From: Phoronis ovalis
Lineage: Eukaryota > Phoronida > Phoronidae
Direction: 5' to 3'
DNA: 18,716 nt
NCBI GenBank assembly: GCA_028565635.1
Contig: JAOXYB010017431.1
Location: 1-18,716 of the forward strand
Below, one piece after another: positions 18,660 through 18,716 of this stretch. The first letter of the stretch is position 1. Each line of letters opens with the position of its first letter. Below the pieces are notes generated by a model, which was not told the DNA's origin, did not search any database, and worked only from the letters and a program-made list of their open reading frames with translations. The position numbers were made by a program, and so were the translations under genes.

Positions 18660-18716
18660 ATCTTGATAGAGATGTAGGTCACGTAAGGCCGAGTTCAGAC
18701 ATGTTCACGTGACTCT

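Overview
The window is eukaryotic nuclear DNA, most likely from an invertebrate animal. It is AT-rich, mostly non-coding, and holds one gene broken into small exons by GT-AG introns. I cannot name the phylum. The encoded protein is clearly an animal-type PARP6/PARP8-family protein, and the flanking DNA carries short repeat families of a kind found in many aquatic invertebrate genomes.

Main gene (minus strand, 4641..18512). Nineteen exons join in phase, all with GT donors and AG acceptors, into an open frame of 637 codons plus a TAA stop. The product is a PARP6/PARP8-type mono-ADP-ribosyltransferase. The 5' end of the gene (start codon and roughly the first 40 residues by comparison with human PARP6) lies beyond position 18716; the 3' end is inside. 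Order along the protein, in window residue numbers: a conserved acidic N-terminal block (1-about 125); a linker with a UBA domain (about 148-186, MGF at 158-160); a Lys/Ser-rich linker (about 196-224); a four-cysteine block (C300, C303, C320, C325); a helical region (about 348-450); and the ART catalytic domain (about 451-637) with H488 and Y523 and no Glu at the third triad position.

Introns run from 271 to 2279 bases. Intron 1 (16069..18347) is the longest; it holds three X-box-like RFX motifs and a 20-base palindrome. Intron 5 has an 18-base perfect palindrome and intron 10 an extended imperfect hairpin. I saw no nested gene in any intron.

Left flank (1..4640). This is downstream of the gene and appears intergenic. 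From left to right it contains AT microsatellites, inverted repeats near 1062..1116, a 60-base tandem duplication (1451..1570) with older decayed copies to its left, an AACGTT/GGTTGA repeat (1680..1895), and two clusters of a GCGTTTAT repeat (2446..2537 and 2919..2976). A 72-codon hydrophobic open frame at 3374..3592 (minus) has a poly(A) signal 70 bases downstream; it may be the terminal exon of another gene, but the evidence is weak. No RNA gene, CRISPR array, operon or bacterial feature was seen.
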